A stretch of 64,000 bases of DNA from Gaeumannomyces sp. JS-464 (GCA_002197995.1 NGZR01000001.1:10540001-10604000), one strand, 5' to 3'. Positions 1 through 10,677 are shown, counted from the stretch's first letter. Made by a program: numbers and translations. The notes: a model not told the origin generated them from the letters alone.

Positions 1-1704
1 CTCGAACCCACGCGCCCGAGCCCCGCCGTCCCAAGCTCACGCCGTCAACTTGCCCGCCATGTCCGCTTGCCGATTTCTCCTCTGGCGCTTCCTCCAGCCC
101 GCTCTTGCTTCCGACGCCGTCACCCCGCCGCTGATCCTGCCGACGCCGTCTGCGTTCTTCCCATAGCCCTTGTGCACTGCCATTCCCGCCACCCCCGTTG
201 CGCCACCCTACCGTTTCCACGCCATCGCCGGCCTCCCATGCTGTCAATCCACGCCACACCGCCTTTCGGTAGGGCCGCCCAGTCGATCCCATGAGCATGG
301 GGCTGTACATGGCTCGTTTTCAATAGATTTTGCATTATCCACTGTGAACATTATGGAGCATTGGGCTATAAAGCGATGCCACGGGGATGCCATGGGGATA
401 ACACGGGGGAATACCATGGGGGGATAGCACGGGGGAATACCATGGGGGGATACAACGGGGGAATACCATGGGGGGATGGCACGAAAAAATAGTGTGCGGT
501 CAAGGTGGCCTTTGTGGTCGTTCTTTAAGCTCCCAAGCGTCGGGCCACTGAAGGTCGAACATGCCTACGACGGGCGTGCAGCAGCCAAGGAAGCTTTTAA
601 CAAAACAGCTCTGGCCAGGACAGCATCCGGCTAAGACGCCACGGTTTGGCTGTCTACTGGTACGAGACCGATGCCCACGGTGTGCTGTGGCGAATGTAGC
701 CTCCCGGCCAAGCCTTTCAGACAGCTTCCCGAGACGTCTCAAACAGCCTCCCGATTCCAACTTGGAGATCACTGCCAAACGCCTCAACCGTCCGTCGGCC
801 CGGCGACCCAAGAGCCACCCGCCATTCTCTTAGCTCCTGGCCGCTTGCCATCTACTGGCACGAGCTCGAACGTGCCCACAAGGCCAGGGGGTTCCGGCCA
901 AGGCAGCTTGTGGCCGTTCCCTGGGCCCTTAGGCTCTCCTGCCTCAGTTGTCTACTAGCACGAGATCACACCCCGACGAGTGTGGCGGTCAAGCCTCCCG
1001 GCCAAGCCTCCCGGCCAAGATGCCGTTCCCACCGTGGCAGGGCGACACAGCTGCATTAAACAGCCTCTAGCGCCTCCTCGTTTCGGTACGTTCCTAAGAC
1101 TCGGCTGGCCAAGCCCTCGACATAGACACATACGATCCGTTAGTGTAGCAGCTCCTGTAGGGTTGGAGCTGAAGCGACTGGCTAGCCAGACGCCCCTTTA
1201 GCGTCCAGAGCGGAGCTTGGGAGGTCCGGCCGCCCGGAGGCTCCGGGCGTTTCCGCCATATCAAAATCTAACCTGGGCGTAGCTGGGACACCCGCCCGTG
1301 AGCTTGATGTCAAAGCTCGCCGTATTCACGGGACTTGTTGGTACAGACGAATTTACTAGAGCACCGGCTGCTACCGAGTTTTCTGCTGGCACAAGGCTAG
1401 ACACGCCCCACGAATATCGGCGGCCAAAGTGCCGAGTACAGAGCGCCTACATGTTGTCAACATAGCCGCTGCGTAGGTAGCCGGGCCAGGCGGGGCCAAG
1501 CCGCTGTGAATGAACAAATTGCGCCCTGGGTCCATGCATGCAATCCACACATTAGTACAAGTCGTTTATCACACATCACGGCATCTGTTGCAAAGGATAC
1601 GATTAGGAAGACCAAAATGCTTTATTGGTTAAATGAGCTACCTAGTCGGTCACGAAAACGTTACGGAGGTGTTAGCATGATCCAACGGTCAAGCTCTTGA
1701 CCCC
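1..1704. other. Gene-poor accessory sequence
   Basis: I see no convincing gene here. The frames are short, lack recognisable motifs and have no intron signals. Visible structure consists of a GC-rich minisatellite (381-482, listed separately), runs of the phrase CCTCCCGGCCAAG around 705 and 1000-1018, and a motif close to TCTACTGGCACGAG that recurs near 653, 850 and 950. The base composition is GC-rich and not RIP-like. Confidence 0.6.
381..482. repeat. 26-bp GC-rich minisatellite
   Basis: Three nearly perfect tandem copies of a 26-bp unit (consensus begins ACGGGGGAATACCATGGGG) lie at 403-428, 429-454 and 455-480, preceded by a shorter 22-bp variant at 381-402. Each unit carries an NcoI-like CCATGG and G-runs. 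A TATAAA-like string lies just upstream at 366-371. Confidence 0.85.
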
Positions 1705-3706
1705 CTAGAATTTAATAACAACGTTATCAATTCCCTCCGGGGACACGATGGTTCCCTCCAAAATGTCCGTTTGCATCTGGCTTCTAGCCACCAAACGCAG
1801 TGTTCTGGTCTGCGAGTTAATCAGCACAGCACAACGCGGGTCGACAGGGGCCAAGACGATATGTTCGAACATGTCCCCGACGTCCTGCGCGGCCTCCCAC
1901 AGGGGGTTGTTTTTGGCCGCCTCGGAAAGCGCGTAGAATGGGGCCACAAGGTGGCCCGCCATGAGCCCCTCCACGCCTGGCTGGACACCCCAGCACTCGG
2001 CGAAGAGCCAGGCCAGCTGCCACCATGCAAATATAGCCGCGCTATCGGCGGCGGAGGCGCCGGTCATGCAGCCCGAGGCATCCTCAATGATCTTTTGGAG
2101 AGCTTCGGCCTTGACGACAGGGGCTGTTGCCACTGCCGTGGTCAGCGACGCCAGCAAAGACAGCGCCTTTGGCGACACGAGGTCGTTGTTGGCGACGGCA
2201 GCTTGCAGTCGGATTAGAGTCCCCTCGGGCTCCAGCACCCCGACCTCTCCACTCTCGCCCCCGAGCCACGCTGGGAGACCTTCCACACCGTTGAGGGAGG
2301 CTCTCGCACCCTGGCTACCGAGGGGGCGCTCAAAATCTGCACGAAATCCATCCTGGGATCCCCGCCAAGGACTGCAGCAAGCCGCTCCAGCTCCTCGATC
2401 CTGGCGGCATAACTCTCCTCGTCCACGCTGGCCTGGAACAGCTTGTGTTCCAGCTCGTCCTCGTCACCCTGAGCCTTGTCTAGCCTGGCTTTAAGTTTTT
2501 GAAGCTCTTTTTGGGCCGACTGGACAGCTGCCCGTAAAACCTGCAAGTCCTGGCCAAGCTTGTCCTCGCGAGCTCGGGCGTCTTGTAAGTTTTGCCGCAG
2601 GCCATGTTCGCTCTGCTGCAAGCTGTTTGCACGCGGGACTGGGCGTCCCGTAAGGACTGCTCCAGGGAGTCCTGGCGAGATTGGGCTGAGTAGTCAGCCG
2701 CTTGCAGCGTTTGACGCAACCCCTCCTCACAAGACTGGGCATCTTGCAATCCCTGCCGCAGCTCGTCTTTACGAAATTAGGATTTATGCAGTTTTTGCCG
2801 TAGGTTATATTCGCGAGCTTAAGCATTTTACGCGCTTCGCCTGAACCCCTCCTCGCGAATTTGGGCATTTTGCAAATTTTAACACAAGTTTTGCTCGTTT
2901 TACGTTAGGTTTTTTTTACGGGGCAAAATATTTTAACAAGCGTTTTAAGCATTATAAAAGTTGCGTTAAAACCCGTTTTTACGTTTTAAGCATTACGTAA
3001 ATTTTGCCCCAACTTATCCTTACAAAAACGGGATTTTTATAGCTCCTTTTAAAAGCAGCCATTTTATTTTCGGTTATAAAAAGCCTTTTTTAATGCCGGC
3101 GTGCTCGGTTTCGGCTTCGATAAGCAGCTGTTTAAAGCCTTATGCCGCTTTTATTACCTCCTTTTTTTTAACGTCGGCTTATAGCAAGTTTTGTCAAAAA
3201 GCTTTAATTATCGATTCGACCGCGTCGCACTCTTATCGAGCCGTTTGGACCTTATAATTAAACGCTTGCTTTTCTTCTTCCAAATTTTTAACCTTTTCGT
3301 TAGTTTTTTCCAAATCCGCGTATGCATCGCCGCACTTCCGCAATAGGTCGGCTAGCTGGCTTGAAACGGCCGTATCAGCCTGACTGGCGACGGCACCCGC
3401 ATCGGCCACACGGGCGGCTATCCGCTCTGCCTCACGCAGTTGCAGTTCGGCAGCATTGTGCTGCACCCAACTTGCATCCAACGCTTTGCTCGCCTCGTGA
3501 ACGACTGCAACGGCGCCAGGGATAGCCAGCCTATCGACTTCTGTTTCCGCGATGGCTACGTCGGCAGTGAGCGGGATTGTCACCTCGCCATTGTCGCTCG
3601 CGAACTGCGCCTGAACTTTTTTCAGCTCCGCAGTCGCTTTCTCTGCCTCCTTTTGGAGGTCTTGGGTGTTTAGAGTCGTGAGACTCGGTAGGAATTTTGG
3701 AGGCAT
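1705..3706 (-). pseudogene. Decayed coiled-coil protein gene
   Basis: The ATG at 3706 begins MPPKFLPSLTTLN and opens a helical region rich in Glu, Lys and Ala (to 3233). The frame resumes downstream as 14-residue, double-heptad repeats of the type LRQTLQDAQS/LEQSLRDAQS (about 2480-2750), continues through an ELEHKLF...RIEELERLAAVLGG coiled coil, and ends in a globular alpha-rich tail of about 190 residues with the stop at 1705. The segment 2750-3240 is AT-rich with stops in all frames. Two further one-base frame changes are seen, near 2635 and at a C5 run near 2325. I do not recognise the family. The long coiled coil suggests a structural or scaffold role, which is inference only. A divergent partner starts 180 bp away at 3887. 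Confidence 0.6.
2550..3060. repeat. 42-bp tandem coding repeat, partly RIP-like
   Basis: Units of 42 bp encode 14 residues, i.e. two heptads, on the minus strand. A GC-rich unit runs from GACTGGGCATCTTGC at about 2733. The array can be followed into AT-rich DNA up to about 3060 as degenerate units, each still containing a GGGCATTTTGCAA-like or TTTTAAGCATTA core. The decline in GC follows the repeats rather than the whole gene, consistent with C-to-T damage targeted to the repeated part. Confidence 0.65.
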
Positions 3707-3886
3707 CGTCGCTGTGCTCGCGGTTATTGTTGTTTTCAGGTAGAGATGGCGAACAGGCCGCGCTGGGGCAGACTTGCACAGTGGAACCCTCGCCCTCTCT
3801 AAAAGTGGACCCCTCATTTTGTCCTTACCCTCTTTCAACAATAGCAATCAACCATCGAGCACTCAACCACTCAACCACAAGCAAAA
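3707..3886. promoter_or_regulatory. Shared divergent promoter
   Basis: This 180-bp gap separates two divergently oriented start codons: the coiled-coil gene (minus, 3706) and the unknown gene (plus, 3887). The plus side ends in the good fungal start context CAAAAATGG, and the minus side starts in CGACGATGCC. The arrangement implies a bidirectional promoter, which is inferred from spacing alone. Confidence 0.5.
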
Positions 3887-4560
3887 ATGGATCGCTCGTA
3901 CAGCATGCGTGAGCTACACGCCCGGGGCCAGATGACCCCTGCCGAGGCTCTGACAGAGCTCCTATTCGACTGGCCCAGACTCAAAGATGTCGGGTCGGGC
4001 GTCAATGCGGCGCTGGTGGTGCTGAGGGCACTACTAAGTGCCATGCCGACCAAGGCATACCACCTAACTGCACAGGTGGAAAGCCAACTCCAACTGCTGG
4101 AGCTGGCCTGGGTGCGGTACCGGGGGTTGCCGGTCTCAGTCCGGCAAACAATCAAGCAACGGGTTTCGGGCTGGCCGGACGCGTTTTTCGACCTGATGGA
4201 GTCACCGCAAATGCGGACAGTGTTTTGGTCCGATGGGAAGTTGGGCTCACTCTTCCTCCCCGAGTGGTGGCAGATGGACCGCGCTGGCACGAAGCATGTC
4301 GGCGACTTCAGGCCCTCCCCCTTCGACCTTGGCGCGACGGGCATGGTCGAGATGAATGGCGAGCAGGCCAAAAACGTTGGCAAGCAGGTGCGGAGCTACC
4401 TCGCCATGAGGCCACATGGCCAGGACCAACAGTTGGTTCGATGGGCAACATCCCCATGTTCATCCGTGTGTTGTACGAGCCAGGTGCCACGGACGGACCG
4501 GGCTACCACGAGCTGGATTGCTTTAGCATCCAGATCATAAGTCAGTGCACCCCCTGTCCG
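3887..4560 (+). pseudogene. Unknown gene, 5' part, apparently split by a transposon
   Basis: The ATG at 3887 sits in a strong context and opens MDRSYSMRELHARG. About 175 residues read cleanly (hydrophobic helices around LNAALVVLRALLSAMPTK-like sequence, then SGWPDAFFDLMESPQMRTVFW). Near 4435 the frame must shift by one base to continue as GNIPMFIRVLYEPGATDG and YHELDCFSIQII, after which coding stops. A pogo-type element follows, and sequence that plausibly continues this gene reappears at about 6400 (RYRLMASVKLRQPQ). I do not recognise the family. That both parts are one gene is inference from matching strand, style and position. Confidence 0.5.
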
Positions 4561-4641
4561 GCCACCCCCCTATCCAGCCACCTTGCACGGGCCCGATCAC
4601 CACCCAACCTAGTGCATTCAACTGCTATTTTCTCCCTCTAT

Positions 4642-6253
4642 CTAACTAACCTCGATACAAGAGTATACTGATTCCTGATCAGAATTTTCCGCTCTTTCAG
4701 ACGCTGTATCCATCACCTCCTCAACGTCACCCCTTGCCTTTGCAACGCGGCGGATATCCACAAAGGTCTGGTTGGGATCAGGGCCCTTCCTTTTTTTGCG
4801 AGGCCGCTGTGCCTCCAATTGGGCCTCTAACTGTCTGTTTTTTTGAAGCTGCCAGCCAAGTCGTATTCGTGCACGCTTAGCTTTTTTTTGATGCTTTCGG
4901 AGAAAAGTCGGGCCGTAGGGCTTGTAGGAATCCGGGCCTTGAAAGTGCTGATTTGGGTGGCCAACTTTCTGGACTGCTTGGGAGTCTCCCAGAGGACCTG
5001 GGACAGCCGGGCAGGGACCGTTGAACGTTGTTTGGCCCTGTTATCCTCTGCGGATTGTTGAATTCCGGCTCGTCGGTTGTCTTGGTTGGAGTTTTCGAGT
5101 ATAAAGCGACTCATAAGGGGTTTGGCTATATTCCGTGGCCAAAGGCCGGTTGCCCGCCACCCCGACTTAATTATATCAGGGGTAAAGGCTTTAGTGCGTG
5201 CATAGGCATAACTTTCCAAAAATAAGCGTTTTCCTGCCACTGTTGAGCAGGTAAATAAAGCTTGGGACCCTATTTTTTGGCGGTAGGCGTGTTTGAGAGG
5301 GCTGAAGACCGATAGATCGAGGGGCTGCAGTACGTGCGAGGTATGAGGGGTAAATAAAGCAAAAAAACGTCGTTTTGCAGGCAAAGAGACATAAACTCTT
5401 TGGTTATATGCGATCCGTGGCCATCCAATATCAAAAGCCGGGGTTTAGGGGTAGGAGGCCGGGTGCGAGGGAGGAAGACTTTTTGCAGCCATTCGACGGC
5501 CGTGCGATCCGTAGCCCACCCGCTATCTGTTACAGTAAATTCCCAGCTTTCGAATTGGCCTAAATTTTCCGGAAACCACTGCTCCTGTACGCTTTTTCCT
5601 TTGAAAATAATGAGGGGAGGAAGCGAGACCCCAGTGGCCGAGATGCATTTGATAAACGAGGTCCAGGTACGAGATCCGGGCTCTTTCCTTTGTAAAAGCC
5701 GGGCCTCCGCGAGGCCTAGAACGAGCCCGTTGCCCGTTTTACCCTCCTGTAGGCCCCCCTCGTCGGCGTTGTACGTATTTTCCGGCTTGATCCCGGCCAC
5801 CTCCGGTATCTGCAGGCGTTCCCACCACTGCTTTATTGTAGCAGTAGTAGCCCCTTTAATACGTGCAGCCTTTATCCGACGGCCTCTGCCGGTACGGATC
5901 TCCGGATATCGGCCTAAAAAACCACGGATCCAATGCTTCCCGAGGGGCAGGGAGGTACCCCCTTGCCGGAGGATCTCCTGTGCAAAAAACCGGACTTCTG
6001 CATGCGTTGGCGGGAGCCCTAGAGAGGCCTGCAACAAGATCCTGTCCGCTAGGCGCTTCTCCTGCTCAGGGGCTATCCGTTGATAGCTCTTGTGACTGCC
6101 GGATAGGTAGGGCGCCTCGGAGGCGGTCTTGAAGGGTTGACCTTGGTATCCCTTAGGCTCGGGCAGCCTCCCGGATTGGGACCTTCGCTCGCACCGCGGC
6201 GACGGCCTGTTCGACCTCTCGTTCCGTATATTGTTTCTCTGGCATTTCGGCAA
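4642..6253 (-). pseudogene. Pogo/Fot-type DDE transposase, frameshifted
   Basis: Starting with the minus-strand frame opening at 6253, the protein shows an N-terminal helix-turn-helix/CENP-B-like region (RIAPEQEKRLADRILLQASL, LGKHWIRGFLGRYPEI), then the DDE core with NADEGGLQEG (first Asp), the block RLLILDGHGSHIT (second Asp) and FFALFTPHTSHVLQPLDLSV. This order is typical of the DDE_1 family found in fungal pogo/Fot transposons. One base is out of phase near 5350, between LYLP and PHTSHVLQ. A second slip lies in an A-run near 4840, after which the C-terminus continues as RPRKKRKGPDPNQTFVDIRR to a stop at 4642. First Asp is followed by Glu-Gly-Gly instead of the usual Glu-Thr-Gly. Two frame breaks make it probably inactive. 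Confidence 0.85.
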
Positions 6254-6308
6254 TCGAATGCAACAAAAAGTAAGGAAAACGGATTAGAATTGATGGAATC
6301 CCGTAGAA
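4665..6308 (-). mobile_element. Pogo-type DNA transposon (approximate ends)
   Basis: The element is defined by its transposase. The ends are uncertain. GATTCCTGATCAGAATTTTC near 4670 and the complement of the sequence ending near 6301 (GATTCCATCAATTCTAATCC) resemble each other imperfectly and could be degenerate inverted repeats, near TA dinucleotides expected for this superfamily. Sequence on both sides looks like parts of one plus-strand gene, so the element probably landed in its intron or coding region. Confidence 0.5.
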
Positions 6309-7399
6309 TTGAAGTACGTGCGACGATCTGAGGCCGTGGGGCTCCAGGTGGCCGGTCAGGGGGGGCCGGACAGGGGGTGCACTGACTTAGTCCGCTCAGC
6401 GGCGGGGGATAGGCTTTCCATCCAGGCGCCCAAGCGGTACAGGCTGATGGCCTCGGTGAAGCTGCGGCAGCCCCAGGTCCCTACCAGCTGCGACGCCGTC
6501 CGTGTGTACCAACAAGACTACCCGGTCCGCCCCCCTTCTCAGCCCCGGGAGTGGGCTCGGTGGACTACATCCAAAAGGACTGGAAGCTCGGGGGGGGGGG
6601 GGGGGGGGGGGGGGGCCGGCGAGCGATACATGCTCTACTACGCTAGGTCAAATGAGCAGGCTACGGTGAAGCATCTGGAGGTCTGGACGGTGGATGAGGA
6701 CGAAGAGCGAATGAACCAAGATATTCTGAACGAGCTCTTCTACCCTAAGCACAAGCCTGCTGCGCAACACAGAATGCAGGGAGCGAGACCCTTGGCGACG
6801 TGGCGGCGAGACGTCAGGGAAAGCGCCCTGCCGCTTCGCCCCATGCCAACCCCTCGAAGCGTGTTGCCACGGCGTCGTCTGCTGGCGGTGGCCGTCAGGC
6901 ATCGGGAGCTCCTCGCGGCGGCAAAGGTCGTCAAACATCGGCGGCTCCTCGTGGCGGCTTGGGCCGTCAGGTATCAGCGGCCCCCCGTCATCGCAGCAGG
7001 GACCGTCAGACGCCGGCGGCTCCCCTTGGTGCCAGCATGGGCCGCGAGGCGCCTGGGGTTCAAGACCAGCGTACCTTCAACCCCTTCCTAAGTGGCAATC
7101 CTGTCAGCGGAAACACCCGCGCTGGTATGGACATCCGGCCGCTCCTCCAGTCTCACCAGCCTGTGCACGGGATGGGCATTTTTGAGACTGGAAATGCGCC
7201 AATTATCCCGCCTAGACAAACTGGCGCCGGGCATGGAGCCGAAACCGCTCGGCAGGGACGAAATGACCGGTTCGAGCCCAACACCAAACCTTGGGACAGA
7301 CAACCTGATGGCGGTGATGGAGCCGAGGCTACTCGGCGGAGCCGTAACGACAGGTTCGAGCCTGGCACCCAACCTTGGGATAATCAAAGAACAGAGTGA
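6309..7399 (+). pseudogene. Unknown gene, 3' part, repeat-rich C-terminus
   Basis: Readable coding on the plus strand includes RYRLMASVKLRQPQ, a one-base shift to VDYIQKDWKLG, a 26-G run at 6590-6615, then ERYMLYYARSNEQATVKHLE and a further shift near 6800 into a basic, low-complexity tail ending at 7399. The tail carries four copies of a roughly 15-residue GRQ-S-AAPRGG motif (about 6880-7040) followed by two 28-residue repeats centred on RNDRFEPNTKPWD and RNDRFEPGTQPWD. It probably belongs to the gene starting at 3887. No family is recognised. The tail composition (Arg, Gly, Pro, Ser) suggests an unstructured, possibly nucleic-acid-binding region, which is a guess. Confidence 0.45.
6590..6615. 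repeat. 26-base G homopolymer
   Basis: An uninterrupted run of 26 G sits between two readable coding stretches and coincides with a change of frame. Its true length is likely to be unreliable in any assembly. Confidence 0.95.
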
Positions 7400-7510
7400 G
7401 CCAGACTGGGTGCTTCTTGTAGGATAGCGAATTCGAAGTTTTTTCTATGCGTGAATTTGTGCCAACCGTGATGCGTATTAGTGACGTTCCGACCATACAT
7501 CTAGGAGCAG

Positions 7511-7529
7511 CCCCCCCCCCCCCCCCCCC
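7511..7529. repeat. 19-base C homopolymer
   Basis: A run of 19 C lies about 110 bp after the stop of the repeat-rich gene. The surrounding 7400-7794 contains a frame that would code a proline tract here, but I see no other support for a gene. Confidence 0.95.
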
Positions 7530-7794
7530 GAACCAACTCCCCGTCCTATCCCCCGTGCTCGTGGGCATCACCTCGGCCCAGAGGGCGGCCAACGGCTGCT
7601 TTGCCGGCAGACACTCGCACCCCGAGCAGACTCGATGGCAGCGAGCACGTCAGGCGGAGGCGATGTGCGAACTTTGGTGCTGGGCGGCAGATTACTGTGG
7701 CAAGGGTCTGCTCGAATGGGGGCGGGTGGCTTGTCTTGTGCTGTTCGCGTCGGGCTGGGATTGCCTTGAGGCCACCAACAGCCCAGGTGATTGA

Positions 7795-9200
7795 TACAGT
7801 AACGTGACAAAAGTCTGTTCCACCCCACATCAACCAATGCACTGCATTTTAAACCGCGCTCGTTCTACCAGCGACTGCGCACCCAATTCTAAACCAAATA
7901 AAAAGATAATACATGCATTGGAATGCCCTGCTTTGGGGTTTCAATATTTTGTATACCACCCCCGTGCTTGGCGCACCGCTTCGGCGCGGCGCGGCACTGA
8001 ATCCACAAGCCCGCCGATAAAGTCCTGTGGCACTGCCTCCCAAGCAGCCTTCAGGGCTGCATGAAACGCAGCTCTGTTTGCCTCGTTATCTGGTAAGGAT
8101 TGAAGCTCTGGGAAATCCCTTTATAGGATATCTTTTAGGCGTTTCCAGACGTGTTCGATAGGGTTTAAATCAGGCTGTAAGGAGGCCAGTCGATCACCCA
8201 AATCTCATAGCGCTCGAACCACTCCTTTGCTTCCCTAGATACGTGAATCCGGGCATTATCTTGCCGAAAAAAAAAACGCCTAGGCTGGTAAATTGGCAGT
8301 AGGCCTTCCTCCAAGGCCCAAATATAGCTCCGGGTACTATATCCTTGCCGGCGAAAGGCCGGATCTCTTTGCATAACCACCAAAGGTGACCTCCCCCCTT
8401 TCCAAATAGCACCCCAAACCATTGTAGAAAGCGTTGCTTTTACGTGTATATCCGGATCGATATATTTACGCCTGTACTTTAGGCGGGAGGGCCTAAAAAT
8501 CCATGGATCCGGTGCATTGGGCGCGTTTTGCACAGAAGACTTGTCGGAGTAGTACCCTTGATTTTCCGTGTAAGTGACTTTCCATTAACGCACCATTTTA
8601 AAAAGGGCGTACCTCGGTCAATTCTGTATAGTTTGGGCCCAATTTGGCACCAGCGTAGGCGGGAGGCCGGTGATTTTTCTGTGAGTCGAATGCGCTTAAT
8701 ACGACGCCATTTGCGTGCGTAGTCGTCGGGCAAAGCTCGTCGGATCGTACGAGCGCATACCTCGGTAGGGCACGCTCTTTGCAAAGCGTTGTACTTAATG
8801 GCAGGGTTCCTTTTTACTGATAAAAGCAACTGTCGTTTAGCCGCTTCAGAGAGCTTTCCAGGGCTACCAGAACGAGGCAAAGACGTAAAGGTGCCGTGGA
8901 GTTGTGCGCGTTTGATCGTATTAGTAATGGTACGCGTCGTGCACTGAAACTCCTCGGCCAAGGCCTTCTTGGATTTACCAGCTTCCCAAGCGCCACAAAT
9001 AAATGCACGCTGTGCAGGAGTTAATTCGCATTTTTAGGGCGATTTCCGCTTAAAACGGCACCAAAATGACGTACGGGAGCCGCCATTTGGGCTAACAGTC
9101 GGCGATTGAAGATGGTGAGGGTTGGGCGCGGTGTTGAAGACGCGACGCGATTTTTGGGGGTGGTGGAGAAAGTGGAACAGACTTTTGTCACGTTACTGTA
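7795..9200 (-). mobile_element. Tc1/mariner transposon with 29-bp perfect inverted repeats
   Basis: The terminal inverted repeats at 7795-7823 and 9172-9200 match base for base over 29 positions, starting TACAGTAACGTGAC. The outermost TA is probably the target duplication, so the element proper starts CAGT and ends ACTG (7797-9198, about 1.40 kb). It contains a single, broken DDE transposase on the minus strand. Identical ends suggest a recent arrival or mobilisation in trans, although the transposase is damaged. Confidence 0.95.
7941..9086 (-). pseudogene. Tc1/mariner DDE transposase, broken
   Basis: The ATG at 9086 opens MAAPVRHFGAVLSGNRPK, followed after a frame change by ELTPAQRAFICGAW and the paired helix-turn-helix region (EEFQCTTRTITNTIKRAQLH; CPTEVCARTIRRAL). 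The catalytic domain shows FFRQDNARIHVSREAKEWFE (second Asp), VIDWPPYS, and PDLNPIEHVWKRLKDIL with the catalytic Glu, typical of the DDE_3 (Tc1-like) family. The C-terminus AAWEAVPQDFIGGLVDSVPR ends at 7941. Breaks include frame changes near 9030, near the first-Asp region around 8580-8600, near 8165, and a stop after KDIL. The first catalytic Asp is not clearly preserved. The copy is inactive but could be mobilised through its intact ends. Confidence 0.88.
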
Positions 9201-10665
9201 ACAGGCGGGTCGAATCAATTGTAGCGGGCAGTGGTCGGCGCTGTGTCGAGCGCCTGTCGAGTCGAGCGTGCTTTGAATTTTTGCCGCCAGCGCTGCCTCG
9301 TGCATGCTGTGTCCCGCTAACCAGTGGGCTGTGGGCGGCGTGTCCTGCTACCAGTGCGCTGTAGCGGCTGCTTCAAGGTCGTGCCAGCATCGAGACTCGC
9401 TGGCTGCCCACCGCCCCACTCGGTCTCCCAGCAACCATGCCGCCTGTATCGATGTGTTTGCGTTCACCACAGCCCATGCTCCAATAAAACTTGCACTGGA
9501 CCGGTCTCGCCATTCAATAAACGTCGCCCCAGAACCCTCACCAGAGGAAGAGCGCCCAGCGCGCCACAAACAACACTGGCAGCTCCGGATCTACCCACCG
9601 CTCCGCCACTGCTCCGTGTGGCTTCCAACGAAAGCCCAGATCCACTCTTGCTCTCACGGAGCACAGTTGAGCAGTCAGCCTCAGCACCTCCAGCCCGTCT
9701 CCCTCCAACCGCTGGATCCTATCCCACTGATATCGGAAACAGCCAAAACTATAGCCGCCACCCACCGTCCGCAAGAGTACTGTACCCAATGCCATGGAGA
9801 CCGAGGAAAGCAACCAGGCACCCTGGGACGATGACACAGCCCACCCCGCAGTGAGTTGGCTCCAGGTTTTTCCAGTTGAGCCCATGGCGAGGCGAGGTCG
9901 AGGAGCTAAACTCTACTAGGAGAAATGCCCCACGCAGTGCCCTCCGGTGGAAGACTAAGCTGTCGCTGCAAACTCGTGGGCGTGTTCGACGCGGGCCAGT
10001 ATCAACGTGTATGAAAGAGCGTTTGCTGCCATCCATACTTCTCGTAGTGTGCAGACGGCTCACGAAGGGTGGGATCCTGGCTGTTGAGCCGACCACGCAG
10101 GTGGATCTCGCCAGTAGCAGTCCGAGTGGAGTGGCGCATGGCTCGGTAGCATGGTTCGTGCCAAGCCAGATCGGGGAGTGCGTCAGTGCTACGGCTTGTT
10201 CACCTCTGCCTTCTCCGGGACAAAAACTCCCTTCAGCTGACCGGAGAAACACAGACCCGTTCAGCAGCCAGCGCCGATATATGTCCGCCCGCACGCCCAG
10301 TCCCACAGCCAAGCGCCAGCGCTGGCACGGTCAGCCGAGGAAGTCGAGGTCAGAGTCGGGGCACACACGTGGGGAAGCAACCCCAACACGACAAATTCCT
10401 CGTGGTCATGTGTCCGACGCACTCCGCTCCCCGCAATGCCAAGCGGGGATGCGGAGATGACGGCAAAGAATTGTTCTGCCCCATATGGGGAAATGCGCTG
10501 GGGCGATGGATCCTTTACCAACGGTATCCATTGAGCGAACCAACTTGCTGGGAAAAGGGCCGACTACAGGGGCCGAGGCCGACGATTACCCGGAGGCGGC
10601 ACGGTTTTCGGCAACATGGCGCGGTGAGGGTATCCCGGTTGTCGGGTGACGGGGATGGTGATGTC
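9201..10665. other. Intergenic, nothing recognised
   Basis: Overlapping frames exist on both strands across this GC-rich stretch, but none shows a known motif, periodic codon bias or a coherent exon structure. I found no repeat shared with other parts of the window. It separates the transposon-rich left end from the gene block. Confidence 0.55.
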
Positions 10666-10670
10666 GGATG

Positions 10671-10677
10671 GTATAAA
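10671..10677 (+). promoter_or_regulatory. TATA box of the GH3 gene
   Basis: TATAAAG lies about 70 bp upstream of the GH3 start codon at 10744, the spacing expected for a fungal TATA box with a short 5' leader. Confidence 0.6.

Noticed and set aside
3233..7399. A Starship-type giant element (DUF3435 tyrosine recombinase captain)
   Set aside because: No tyrosine-recombinase motifs are present in the accessory region; only pogo, Tc1/mariner and LTR elements are recognisable.
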